Origin: Gimesia alba
GTDB lineage: Bacteria > Planctomycetota > Planctomycetia > Planctomycetales > Planctomycetaceae
Assembly: GCF_007744675.1 (NCBI RefSeq)
Contig: NZ_CP036269.1
Coordinates: 7,509,917 to 7,573,916, forward strand
DNA length: 64,000 nt
Reading direction: 5' to 3'
Positions 36,257 through 45,200 of this stretch are shown here, in pieces. The notes under the pieces are model-generated. The model was not told the DNA's origin. It did not search any database and saw only the letters and a program-made list of their open reading frames with translations. Each line of letters starts with the position of its first letter. Position 1 is the first letter of the stretch. The position numbers and the translations under genes were made by a program.

Positions 36257-36718
36257 ATGAAACAAAAAACAGTCACTCTCAGATCAAATATATGTGAGCA
36301 ACGCCAGTCCCGTTGGATTCAGCGGCGAGGAACGATTGTCCTGATTCCCATGCTCTGTCTGGTGCTGTCACTGGCGGTGATTGGTGGACTATTAAAACAG
36401 ACGTCGATAGAGCTCAAACAGCTAAAAAAAGAGGAATATCTGATACAGGCGAATTGGCTGGCCGATGCTGCAGCACAACGCGCCGTCAGGAAATTGCGCG
36501 AAGCACCGAATTATACCGGAGAAACATGGAGCGTCTTACCAGAAGAGATTGGTGGGAAATTCCCCGGAAGCATTGTGATTGAAATAAACCGGAGTCCTCA
36601 GAATAATCAGTCAATTACCATTCGAACCCTCGCCAGATATCCATCAAATAGACTGGAGCGGGTCCAAATTATTCGAGAATGGCCTTCTAAATTAAGCAAT
36701 ACGACATCCAAAAACTAA
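36257..36718 (+). CDS. minor pilin-like membrane protein lacking Glu5 (GspK/PilX-like)
   Basis: A 153-residue protein; ATG 36257 is preferred over TTG 36245. The N-terminus is basic (residues 1-27, WIQRRG) and then TIVLIPMLCLVLSLAVIGGLL forms a membrane helix. The residue at +5 after the Gly is not Glu, as in GspK, the tip pseudopilin that lacks the conserved Glu. The helix is followed by LADAAAQRAVRKLREAPNY, similar to the A-x-x-A-x-R pattern seen after the helix in GspK/PilX proteins. It is much shorter than GspK, so it is only the N-terminal part or a separate small class. Confidence 0.7.
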   Translation: MKQKTVTLRSNICEQRQSRWIQRRGTIVLIPMLCLVLSLAVIGGLLKQTSIELKQLKKEEYLIQANWLADAAAQRAVRKLREAPNYTGETWSVLPEEIGGKFPGSIVIEINRSPQNNQSITIRTLARYPSNRLERVQIIREWPSKLSNTTSKN

Positions 36719-36760
36719 GCATCCTTCTGAAAAGAACAAAACCGCAGCGAAGGAATTATC

Positions 36761-37672
36761 ATGGAACAAATTGATCTACCATCACCCTCAAAGCAACAGA
36801 ATTTAACCAGAGGTTTTACCTTGATTGAGTTGCTCGTTGTAATTGCCATCATTGCGATTTTAATCGCCCTGCTTTTGCCTGCAGTTCAACAGGCACGCGA
36901 GGCAGCACGCAGGTCATCCTGTAAAAATAATTTGATGCAAATCAATGTGGCACTTCAAAATTATGAAATGGCTCATAATGTATTGCCCAGTGGCACCGTC
37001 AATCCCACAGGCCCCATTCAAAATGAAGCCAAAGGGTACCACGTCAGCTGGTTTTTACAAATTCTCCCATACCTTGGAGAGCAGACCGCGTTTAATAAGT
37101 TTGATTTTAATAAAAGCGTGTATGACCCGATAAATAAACAGGTCGCCGACTATCGAATCCCAACATTAAGATGCCCTTCCAACCCAAACCAAGGGCATAG
37201 CTATGCAGGAATGCACCATGACATTGAGGCTCCTATCGACTCAAATAATAATGGCGTTTTATTTTTGAACAGCAGTGTGAATTATGATGACATACCAGAT
37301 GGAAGTTCCAAAACACTCTTTGTTGGTGAGCTCACGGAAGGAAATGAGCTTGGCTGGGTGTCTGGAACGCGTTCGACTTTAAGAAATGCTGGCACTGCTA
37401 TTAATCTTAATAATGCAAAATTATTTTCAGGCCGCGCTGCCTTTGAAAAACGCTTCCCTAACGAAGATTCCGAGCGCGCGAACAACGAGGGCGAATCACC
37501 AGAAGGCAATGCTCAACTTCTCCAAGTCGGTGGGTTTTCCAGTTATCACACAGGGGGATCGCATTTTGGAATTGGTGATGGATCAGTTCGATTTCTCAGT
37601 GAAAATATCAGTATCCCCCTCTATCAAGCTTTAGCAAATCGACACGATGGGCAACTCGTTTCTGATTATTAA
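36761..37672 (+). CDS. DUF1559 family type IV prepilin-like protein (first of tandem pair)
   Basis: A 303-residue protein with a prepilin N-terminus: LTRG then [20 protein letters not shown], with Glu at +5, followed by [19 protein letters not shown], the signature start of DUF1559. The C-terminal part has the family's H-x(n)-DG motif ([16 protein letters not shown]). DUF1559 proteins are very abundant in planctomycetes and their role is not settled; this copy sits in an operon with platform proteins and minor prepilins, supporting a major filament-subunit role. A good ribosome binding site (GAAGGA) precedes the ATG. The second copy starts immediately at the stop codon. Confidence 0.93.
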   Translation: MEQIDLPSPSKQQNLTRGFTLIELLVVIAIIAILIALLLPAVQQAREAARRSSCKNNLMQINVALQNYEMAHNVLPSGTVNPTGPIQNEAKGYHVSWFLQILPYLGEQTAFNKFDFNKSVYDPINKQVADYRIPTLRCPSNPNQGHSYAGMHHDIEAPIDSNNNGVLFLNSSVNYDDIPDGSSKTLFVGELTEGNELGWVSGTRSTLRNAGTAINLNNAKLFSGRAAFEKRFPNEDSERANNEGESPEGNAQLLQVGGFSSYHTGGSHFGIGDGSVRFLSENISIPLYQALANRHDGQLVSDY

Positions 37673-38668
37673 ATGACTGTAATGTCCAGACCTTCAAAAA
37701 TTGAGTTTTTCATGTTATCAAAACACCGCAAGCATCTGCCACGTACCGGATTTGTACTGATTGAGCTACTCGCCGTCCTAATGATTATCATGATTCTGAT
37801 TGCGCTTTTACTTCCCGCAGTCCAACAGGCGCGTGAAGCTGCTCGATGTACCAGTTGTAAAAATAATCTGGCTCAAATCGGTGTCGCATTACAAAACTAT
37901 CAGATGGCACACTTGGTGTTACCCCCTGGCACGGTCAATCCGAAAGGCCCTATCCTCAATCAACCGAAAGGCTACCATGTTGGATGGGCTATTCAGATCC
38001 TCCCATTATTGGACGAAAAAGCCGTATTTCGCAGCTATAACTTCAAATTTGGTGTCTACAATTCTGCAAATCGACTGACCGCGAACTATATCTTGCGATG
38101 TTTTCAATGCCCTTCCAGTGCTCGAGGTGGTTTTAACTACGTCGGTTGCCATAATGATTTAGAGACACCTATTGATGTCGACAATAACGGTGTTTTGTTT
38201 CTGAACAGCAGCATCCGAGAAAAAGACCTGAAAGATGGTCGTTCTTACACAATTTTTGTGGGAGAGGCCCTTGATGGTGGTTTTTTAGGATGGACATCTG
38301 GAACTTCCTCCACACTTCGAAATACGGGAACTAAAATCAACTTCGTCAATCCGAATCAAAATGCATTCGCTCAAGCCAATCGATATGGGAACTATGGAGA
38401 ATATCATTTTGAAGAGCAAACTGATGACATGTTTGACAACCTCAATTCCCAACCAGAAGCTCCAAACTCTGAAGGAACGGAAAAACCGCTCTCTCCTGAG
38501 GACCAAAAACTTCTACTTCAAGTAGGAGGCTTTTCCAGCGCTCATACAGGGGGGGCCCATTTTTGCCTGGGTGATGGTTCAGCTCGCTTCATCAGTGAAA
38601 ATACGGATTTCCAAATTTTTAGAAATCTTGCAAATCGCCATGATGGCAATCTGATTGGAGAGTATTAG
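37673..38668 (+). CDS. DUF1559 family type IV prepilin-like protein (second of tandem pair)
   Basis: A 331-residue paralogue of the preceding protein, starting at ATG 37673 directly after its stop (ATG 37712 is also possible). The prepilin site is [22 protein letters not shown] with Glu at +5, then [19 protein letters not shown]. Many blocks are shared with the first copy (for example [20 protein letters not shown] and the [10 protein letters not shown] end), and an insertion around residues 240-285 is rich in Asn/Gln/Glu. The copies clearly arose by tandem duplication and have since diverged. Two related subunits in one operon could build a mixed filament. Confidence 0.92.
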   Translation: MTVMSRPSKIEFFMLSKHRKHLPRTGFVLIELLAVLMIIMILIALLLPAVQQAREAARCTSCKNNLAQIGVALQNYQMAHLVLPPGTVNPKGPILNQPKGYHVGWAIQILPLLDEKAVFRSYNFKFGVYNSANRLTANYILRCFQCPSSARGGFNYVGCHNDLETPIDVDNNGVLFLNSSIREKDLKDGRSYTIFVGEALDGGFLGWTSGTSSTLRNTGTKINFVNPNQNAFAQANRYGNYGEYHFEEQTDDMFDNLNSQPEAPNSEGTEKPLSPEDQKLLLQVGGFSSAHTGGAHFCLGDGSARFISENTDFQIFRNLANRHDGNLIGEY

Positions 38669-38677
38669 GTTGCCAAC

Positions 38678-40534
38678 ATGAAAATAAAGACGCGAAATTT
38701 CAAACTGAAATGGATCATCTATTTCTCAGTGGTCAGCTTTGTTTTTCCTCAATTCGTAGAGGCCATTGAAATACATAACATCCGATGGGGATTCAACAAT
38801 CGGCCCGTTGCTTATAAAATTAATCCCGTCACGCTTCTAGTTGAAAACACCTCGCCAACACCATTTGAAGGTGAAATCAAATTTCAACAAGAATCATTTC
38901 GTGGTCAGCGAATCGGTATTACTCTGTCAGCGGCAACTTATATTGCACCATTTGAAAAAAAATCGTTGCAGTTTTATCCGTATATCACAGAATCTGCAAA
39001 TAATTGGGAAGCCAGCTGGGAAGAGAATAACGATCAACAAACTCAGTTATTTCTAGCGCCTCGTCCTGCAACTGACAATGCCCTCATCCAGTTAGTCCAA
39101 CCAGACAGCCTGGACCGAATTATTCCCGGCATCAAACAATACCCCGAAGATCTATTCCCTCCATTACTGGGTGCTGTCGACTCATTAGATGGGATTATTC
39201 TGGACCATGTCCCCAAATGGGAAAAATCGCGCAGAACAACTTTCCTGCAATGGATCTTTGCTGGTGGAATTGTTCACGTATTTGAAAATTCGAATGGGGA
39301 CCTTCCAATATTCCCGGAATCGTATTCTCCCTTAAATGGAATCTCAACTCCTGTTTTTTATGGAAATGGGGCCGTTTACCGCTATCAAGATAAACTGAGT
39401 GATCTTACCGCATCGGATCTGAAGCAATTGATGGCCGGAAATACTCGCGTTTCCACACTACTCTCCAATACAGAAGAGAATACCTCTTCTCAGGCTGTCG
39501 ATTCTAAAAATATAAAAGTCTCGGAAGCTTTGACATATTTTTCAATGGCCAGTGACGAAGAAATTCTTGCGACGTTGACCGAGATCAGTAAGCCCAAACA
39601 AATTTGGTACTTCATTTTCTTACTCTCATTTTTTTACTTGATTGTTGCTGGTCCGGGATATTATTTAGTCACAAAACTCTCAAAGAAACATTCTACTTAT
39701 TATGGAGTTTATCTGACTGGTACGATCTTGTTCTGTTTAACTTTCTTATTGATTGGTCATTACAGCACAAACCGCACGTCTCAAATTCACTCTTTGGTTG
39801 TCGCAAATATCATGCCTGATAACGAAATTGATCTCACCTCTTGGGCGAGTCTGGGAGTGGTATCGGGAGGAAATTTTAATATCACGTACACTGGAGACGC
39901 ACACATATACTCGGCATGTCAGCCCTATTCGAAAGTCAACGGTATTGTTACCTGCGGCGCTGAAGGGTATATGCAGGTTGATATTCCGCCAAATTCTTCC
40001 TGTGCCGTCTTCCACCGAGGGAAGACACTAGAAACCAGCTTCGATGTGAAGGTCAGTACGTTTCTAAAAAATGAAACGGGAGTGGAGAAGATTTCATTAG
40101 AGATTGATAACAATTTCCCACTTCAGGTAGAACAGGTCTATTTTCTGTTTGGTGCAAAATTGTATGAATTAAAGAAGGAAAATGAGCGTTTGGAATATCA
40201 AGGTACTTCCAAAAATCTTTTCTCCATACTCAATACAAACCCACTTCTGGAGATTAATTATTTCAGGCCAAACAGGCTTTTTCCTTTTATCAATCCCAAA
40301 CACCAGAAAAATAATTTTGCCTTAAAGAAGTTTTTTCCAATCTTACTGCAACGTGCGATGCGGTTGTCAGCCAAAGAAATCAATCGCAGATATCGTTATC
40401 CTGACAATCGTGGAAGGCTGTTTGTTCTAAGTAAAACCCCAGATAATCTATTTCCGAAAACACCTGAAATTTCGCGAAAGAATGGGCTGGTACTATATTC
40501 ACTTGAAGTTCCATTTTCCGACCAGACTGATTGA
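38678..40534 (+). CDS. membrane-anchored extracytoplasmic protein, unknown family
   Basis: A 618-residue protein with a signal peptide (residues 1-29, ending FVEA), a long beta-rich extracytoplasmic region, and a DGIILDHVPKWEKSRR...WIFAGGIVHVFE segment that resembles the glutamine-amidotransferase-like fold of ABC-2 accessory proteins. Around residues 305-360 there are two membrane helices (WYFIFLLSFFYLIVAGPGYY and GVYLTGTILFCLTFLLIGHY), and a second extracytoplasmic domain follows. It is followed by an ABC-2-like permease, an arrangement reminiscent of gliding-type GldG/GldF pairs, but no family was firmly recognised. Co-transcription with the pilin genes (10-bp gap) suggests a shared envelope function. 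Confidence 0.7.
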   Translation: MKIKTRNFKLKWIIYFSVVSFVFPQFVEAIEIHNIRWGFNNRPVAYKINPVTLLVENTSPTPFEGEIKFQQESFRGQRIGITLSAATYIAPFEKKSLQFYPYITESANNWEASWEENNDQQTQLFLAPRPATDNALIQLVQPDSLDRIIPGIKQYPEDLFPPLLGAVDSLDGIILDHVPKWEKSRRTTFLQWIFAGGIVHVFENSNGDLPIFPESYSPLNGISTPVFYGNGAVYRYQDKLSDLTASDLKQLMAGNTRVSTLLSNTEENTSSQAVDSKNIKVSEALTYFSMASDEEILATLTEISKPKQIWYFIFLLSFFYLIVAGPGYYLVTKLSKKHSTYYGVYLTGTILFCLTFLLIGHYSTNRTSQIHSLVVANIMPDNEIDLTSWASLGVVSGGNFNITYTGDAHIYSACQPYSKVNGIVTCGAEGYMQVDIPPNSSCAVFHRGKTLETSFDVKVSTFLKNETGVEKISLEIDNNFPLQVEQVYFLFGAKLYELKKENERLEYQGTSKNLFSILNTNPLLEINYFRPNRLFPFINPKHQKNNFALKKFFPILLQRAMRLSAKEINRRYRYPDNRGRLFVLSKTPDNLFPKTPEISRKNGLVLYSLEVPFSDQTD

Positions 40535-40566
40535 ACCTTTTCTTACCACCTTGAAAGTTGCCTGGA

Positions 40567-42141
40567 ATGTTTCGGGGATCATTGATTTTTGCGGGTTTTG
40601 CATTAAAGAAAGACATTCGTCTCAAAAGAACACACGTCTTCCGCTTCATCTGCGTCGCCGTTGTATTCATAATTTTGTTTTCATCGTGGCTAACCAGTTC
40701 GCGCATCGGTTCACCTGGACTCGATTTTTTCACTAAAATTGTGTGGCTTAATTTCTGGTTGGTCACATTAACCGGCATCGGTTTCTTCTCAACTGCAATT
40801 ACGGAAGAAAAAGAAGAAGAGACTCTTCCGTTGCTCAAGTTAGCCGGTATTGATTCACTGGGGCTACTCTTGGGGAAATCGACAGTTAGAGCGTTAAGGG
40901 TAATATTGCTCTTAATCAGTCAACTTCCGTTTTTAATGCTTGCAATCGCTTTAGGAGGAATCACTTCACTGCAAATTTGTGCCGCAACGGCAGCGATAAT
41001 TTCTTATATCATTCTGGTCGCTAACTTTTCATTGCTCTGTTCTGTTTATGCCAGGCGTTCAGGAGAAGCGATAGCACTTGTACTAATCGGCTTATTAATT
41101 TTATTCTTCTCTCCTGACATTTTAACAAAAATATCGGTAAACCTTCAGTCGCGCGGATATCTTGCAGCAAACGAACTGATTCCGCGTAGTATCAAAGCTT
41201 ACCAGGAAATCGCTCATGATATATCGGTAGTCGAACGCATTAATACCATTCTGAGTACAGGCTACTCGGAAACGGTATTCAGCACACAAGTCATCAGCAA
41301 TTTGTTGATGGGTATGTTCTTTTTTCTGACTGCCTGGTTGATTTTTGAACGTTGTACCGTGGCTGATCAGGCAGAAAATATCAGAAAAAAGCGGCTGAGC
41401 CGTAAACGGAATATCAGAAAATCCAGACCCGATAAACTAGCATTTGTCTGGAAAGAATACCACTTTGTAACTGGAGGCAAAAAAGCCCTGATCATCAAGT
41501 TAATCTTATACTCCTTGGTGATCTTCTGGGTTGTGGGAGGAGGATTATTATTAGATCAGTACTCAGATGTGAGTTTCATTTTTCCATTCTCCTGGAATGA
41601 GTTATTGAATGCCTCTCTATTATTAATGCTGATCGGTTTAGTCATAGAGTGCACCATCTATACCTCTCGTATGTTCCGCGAAGAACGTAAACTGAAAATG
41701 CTCCCATTAATCACAATTCTACCGCATTCATTACTTCGAATCGTCTATGAAAAAATAGCCGGTTGCATGATGGCGCTCTTTCCTGTTTGCATGGCGCTTG
41801 GCTTAGTGATCCTGATTGCACCAGATAGTCTTACTAATTTTTATAATTCTGGTTTTAATTCACTCTTACTCTTAATTGGTATTCAATTCGTTGTTTTCCT
41901 ACATTTATTAGCTTACTACTCAATCATCGTCCGATGGGGGGCACTTGCCTTTGCTATTGGCACGATCATCCTGGTTGAAGCTTGTGCAACACCTTTCATG
42001 CAAATTCTTTTTTTGCTGTTCCATGTGGCGATTGGTGAGACTGGAATTATTTTACCCGTATTCTATTTGAGCTTGTTGAGCTGTTTTCTCCTGCAAATTT
42101 TGATTGCAAACCGCTTACAACAAATTGCTGCTGAAGAATAA
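40567..42141 (+). CDS. ABC-2-like multi-spanning permease
   Basis: A 524-residue integral membrane protein with about twelve hydrophobic segments; ATG 40567 is preferred over TTG 40558. The segment ITEEKEEETLPLLKLAGIDS after the second helix is the typical ABC-2 permease cytoplasmic element (EExxxGTLxxL-like), and a second similar element occurs as MFREERKLKMLPLITILP in the C-terminal half, so the protein is a fusion of two permease halves. No ATP-binding protein is encoded in the window, so the ATPase must come from elsewhere or be dispensable. It ends the operon starting at 31237, and its stop is 17 bp from the convergent esterase gene. Confidence 0.75.
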   Translation: MFRGSLIFAGFALKKDIRLKRTHVFRFICVAVVFIILFSSWLTSSRIGSPGLDFFTKIVWLNFWLVTLTGIGFFSTAITEEKEEETLPLLKLAGIDSLGLLLGKSTVRALRVILLLISQLPFLMLAIALGGITSLQICAATAAIISYIILVANFSLLCSVYARRSGEAIALVLIGLLILFFSPDILTKISVNLQSRGYLAANELIPRSIKAYQEIAHDISVVERINTILSTGYSETVFSTQVISNLLMGMFFFLTAWLIFERCTVADQAENIRKKRLSRKRNIRKSRPDKLAFVWKEYHFVTGGKKALIIKLILYSLVIFWVVGGGLLLDQYSDVSFIFPFSWNELLNASLLLMLIGLVIECTIYTSRMFREERKLKMLPLITILPHSLLRIVYEKIAGCMMALFPVCMALGLVILIAPDSLTNFYNSGFNSLLLLIGIQFVVFLHLLAYYSIIVRWGALAFAIGTIILVEACATPFMQILFLLFHVAIGETGIILPVFYLSLLSCFLLQILIANRLQQIAAEE

Positions 42142-42158
42142 ACGAGCTTTCTTTTGAG

Positions 42159-43100
42159 TTATGTTCCAGTAAAAGCCTTCCTTAAATACTGTCCCGCTAG
42201 TTGAACTGCTTCAAATGCCCGATCATATAAATCAGAACGTCGAAAGAAGCCATGAATCATGTCTTCATAATTTATGTGTGCAACGTCAACTCCTGATCGA
42301 CGCATGAGTTCGACGTACTGGACTGCTTCAGAATACAGAGGATCATAGCCTGCCGTGATTACTATCGCATCAGGCAAACGACTCAAATCTTTGGAACGGA
42401 GCGGAGATGCATAAACCTCGCGGCCGGCAGACTCGTGCGGAAGATATTGGTCCCAGAACCATTCCATGGCACGTTTGGTAAGAAAGTAGTCAATCCCATA
42501 TTTCTGGTATGATTCTGTATCAAACTGATAATTCGTTACCGGATAAACCAGCATTTGATAGATGAGATTCAGAATGTTCGATTGTCTGGCTCTAATTGCT
42601 ACTGCTGTCGCCAGATTTCCCCCTGCACTATCACCGCCAACAGCAATTCTCGTCGGATCGATTTCTAAATCACCTGCATGGCTTACAATCCATTCCGTAG
42701 CTGAATAGGCATCCTCAAATGGCACTGGGTAAGGATGTTCTGGCGCCATACGATAATCAACAGAAATCACTTTACAGCTAGCAGTGCCTGCCAGATCCTG
42801 ACACAGACCATCATAAGCATCCAATGTTCCCATCACCCAACCACCACCGTGAAAATAGACCAGTGCGGGAAATGCCTCTGAAGAGTTCTCCTGGCTCGCT
42901 CCAGGTGTGTATATTCGAACCGGTATCTCTGTCCCATTGACTGGAAGTTTGAGGTCATCAATTTTTTTAGCAGGAAGATGAGGCTCTGGTGACGGAGAAA
43001 GCGTCGACCTGATAATTTCTGGGGTCATCTCTTCGAATGAAGGTAAGTCAACTTTTGCTATTTCTTCGAGGTATTGGGCCACTTGAGGATGGACGGGCAT
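42159..43100 (-). CDS. alpha/beta hydrolase, HSL-type lipase/esterase
   Basis: A 313-residue cytoplasmic esterase of the hormone-sensitive lipase family. The oxyanion signature HGGGW is at residues 84-88, the nucleophile elbow GDSAGGN has Ser158, the catalytic Asp lies in ITAGYDPLYSEA and the His in MIHGFFRRSD. The N-terminal cap region (residues 1-45) is present. Such enzymes cleave short acyl esters. There is no signal peptide. The gene stands alone, convergent with the permease gene; its 275-bp upstream region separates it from the divergent cheB gene. Physiological substrate not predictable. Confidence 0.92.
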   Translation of the reverse strand: MPVHPQVAQYLEEIAKVDLPSFEEMTPEIIRSTLSPSPEPHLPAKKIDDLKLPVNGTEIPVRIYTPGASQENSSEAFPALVYFHGGGWVMGTLDAYDGLCQDLAGTASCKVISVDYRMAPEHPYPVPFEDAYSATEWIVSHAGDLEIDPTRIAVGGDSAGGNLATAVAIRARQSNILNLIYQMLVYPVTNYQFDTESYQKYGIDYFLTKRAMEWFWDQYLPHESAGREVYASPLRSKDLSRLPDAIVITAGYDPLYSEAVQYVELMRRSGVDVAHINYEDMIHGFFRRSDLYDRAFEAVQLAGQYLRKAFTGT

Positions 43101-43375
43101 TTGTGTTTCCTTGGAGGGATTTATCTGCTTAATACACTAAATAAATACATTTGATTATCAATCACAGACAACCTGACGAGCCAATTATAACGGATAAGCA
43201 TATTATTCTAAAAACAGTCTGCTTTTTCATTTCAAAAAATAGCTTCCAATCTGCGGTACTGATAATTCTTGACCTATTGTAATCAATAGAGCCCCTAAGT
43301 GTTAATTCGTGATTCTTCTTCAAGTTGAACAATTAATTAAATCCTATTGTGTTATTCTCACAGGGAAGTAAAGCC

Positions 43376-44488
43376 ATGACCCCTAATCCCATTCGCGTCT
43401 TAATCGTTGATGATTCAGCTGTCATTCGAGGTTTGATTTCAAAGTCACTCGAGCAAGAGCCTGAGATTATCGTTGCGGGAACTGCAATGAATGGGGAACG
43501 TGCGCTGAGCTGGATGGCCTCGAATCCAGTTGATGTCGTAATTCTCGACGTCGAAATGCCTGTCATGGATGGACTCACTGCCTTACAAAAGATCCAGAAA
43601 GATTTCCCTGCTATCCCAGTCATCATGGCCAGTGGATTGACCAGTAAAGGAGCGGAAACGACAGTAAAGGCATTGTCACTCGGCGCTGTCGGCTGCGTTG
43701 CGAAACCTCAAACTGCTAGTGCTGCAGAAAGCATTCGTGTACTCTCCCGAGAACTGGTGATGATGATCAAAGCCGTGAGTGCGAAAAATAGCTCGCCCTC
43801 TACTCAGACTCATCCTGCAACTCCAAACCCAACCAGTCATCAGACACAAGCTCCCCAACCAAACTCCTCAGCTAATCGTTTATTTACTAAAAACATCAAG
43901 TTTTTCAAACAACCTGAAGTTTTAGTAATTGGTACAAGTACAGGTGGACCTAAAGCACTTGCTGAGCTATTACCACAAATTCCTGTAGATTTCCCAATAC
44001 CAATTCTGATTGTACAACATATGCCGCCGGGATTTACTGAAATTTTGGCACAACATATCCAGAAAGATAGTGGTCGTACATGTGTTGAAGCAATACACAA
44101 CGATCCTCTGGAATCTCATAAAACGTATGTAGCTCCCGGCGGCAGCCATCTTCTGATTGGCGAAAAAAATGGTCAAAAAGTTACTTTGATTAACCAGGAT
44201 CCTCCAGAACATTTTTGCAGGCCTTCTGTTAATCCATTATTCAGGTCGGCTGCTGAGCATTTTGGTAATTCAACTTTGGCCGTGATGCTGACCGGAATGG
44301 GTGAAGATGGCATCGAAGGTAGCCACGACATTGCTCGTGCCGGTGGAACGATCATCGCTCAAGATGAGGCGTCTAGCGTGGTATGGGGTATGCCAGCTGC
44401 AGTCGCCTGTGCAGGTATAGCAGATAAAGTGCTTCCCCTGTCCGAAATTGCAGCAGAAATCAAGTCGCAGTGCCTGGTTCGCGCTTAA
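43376..44488 (+). CDS. cheB: chemotaxis response regulator protein-glutamate methylesterase CheB
   Basis: A 370-residue CheB. ATG 43376 is chosen because GGGAAG precedes it and the receiver domain begins straight after (IRVLIVDDSAVIRGLI). The receiver has the phospho-Asp in VVILDVEMPVMDG. A Ser/Thr/Pro/Gln-rich linker (about residues 140-165) leads to the methylesterase domain with VIGTSTGGPKALAEL (catalytic Ser), IVQHMPPGFTE (His) and LTGMGEDGIEG (Asp). It demethylates chemoreceptor glutamates and deamidates glutamines. No cheA, cheR, cheW or receptor gene is in the window, so the partners lie elsewhere. Confidence 0.95.
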   Translation: MTPNPIRVLIVDDSAVIRGLISKSLEQEPEIIVAGTAMNGERALSWMASNPVDVVILDVEMPVMDGLTALQKIQKDFPAIPVIMASGLTSKGAETTVKALSLGAVGCVAKPQTASAAESIRVLSRELVMMIKAVSAKNSSPSTQTHPATPNPTSHQTQAPQPNSSANRLFTKNIKFFKQPEVLVIGTSTGGPKALAELLPQIPVDFPIPILIVQHMPPGFTEILAQHIQKDSGRTCVEAIHNDPLESHKTYVAPGGSHLLIGEKNGQKVTLINQDPPEHFCRPSVNPLFRSAAEHFGNSTLAVMLTGMGEDGIEGSHDIARAGGTIIAQDEASSVVWGMPAAVACAGIADKVLPLSEIAAEIKSQCLVRA

Positions 44489-45200
44489 TCATTTAAGCAA
44501 GCAGAACGTTATTCTCAGCCTGTAACCTCTCCGACCGAAATACCGTCACAATCGACAGGCTTGTGATGATCAGGGAATTTCGATAAATCGCTCCAACAGT
44601 CGATTTGTCGATTCTTCTATGGTTTTGCTCAAGAGAAGTACGATACTGTAAAATGACCTGATAAAGGCTGTTTCTTATTTAGTGCTAGCCAGAAATTATC
44701 AGATTCACGACTATGTTACCTCTCAAGAGAAAGCAGCTTTGAATCTATCTGGTTGGAAGTGAAGCAAATCCGATCTTCTACTTAGATTTCACCCTTGCCG
44801 AATTGAAAGAGTAGTTCTAGATCGCTGCAGCTTTTCAATTAGAAAACCAGATTTTTGTTGATCGCCAGTATCGTTCACCCCCCTCTGAACGGTGCTGGCG
44901 TTTTTATTTCCAGGTCACTGATCGACCTCTAGACAGGAAACATACCACTCTAAGAATCGACAATTCCATCTGAGAGCCCGTCCTCAAAACCATTCCCCAC
45001 CATCATCAAAATCCACCCGCCTGATGTTTCCGCTGCAACCCCTACCTTCCTCATTGAATAAAAACCAATCTCATAATCTTGAAACGATAATCCTATCTAC
45101 TCACCTCATAATTTCATTTTCAAGATACAGTTTACTGGAGGTATATGCCTTCATAGCCAAATGACGTTTGGTCCGTTATTCACCACTTAATTATTAGTTA
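44489..45200. other. intergenic region, about 710 bp, holding an isolated terminator
   Basis: No reading frame in this gap looks coding in either direction. The only clear element is a terminator-like hairpin at 44863-44905. The terminator lies 375 bp after the cheB stop, so either a long 3' untranslated region or a separate non-coding transcript ends there. The last 200 bp should hold the promoter of the sensor kinase gene. Confidence 0.45.
44863..44905 (+). terminator. Rho-independent terminator-like hairpin
   Basis: CGCCAGTATCGTTCA (44863-44877) pairs with TGAACGGTGCTGGCG (44886-44900) with two G-U or mismatch positions, around a short CCCCCCTC loop, and is followed by TTTTT. It reads as a plus-strand terminator. 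Confidence 0.75.
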
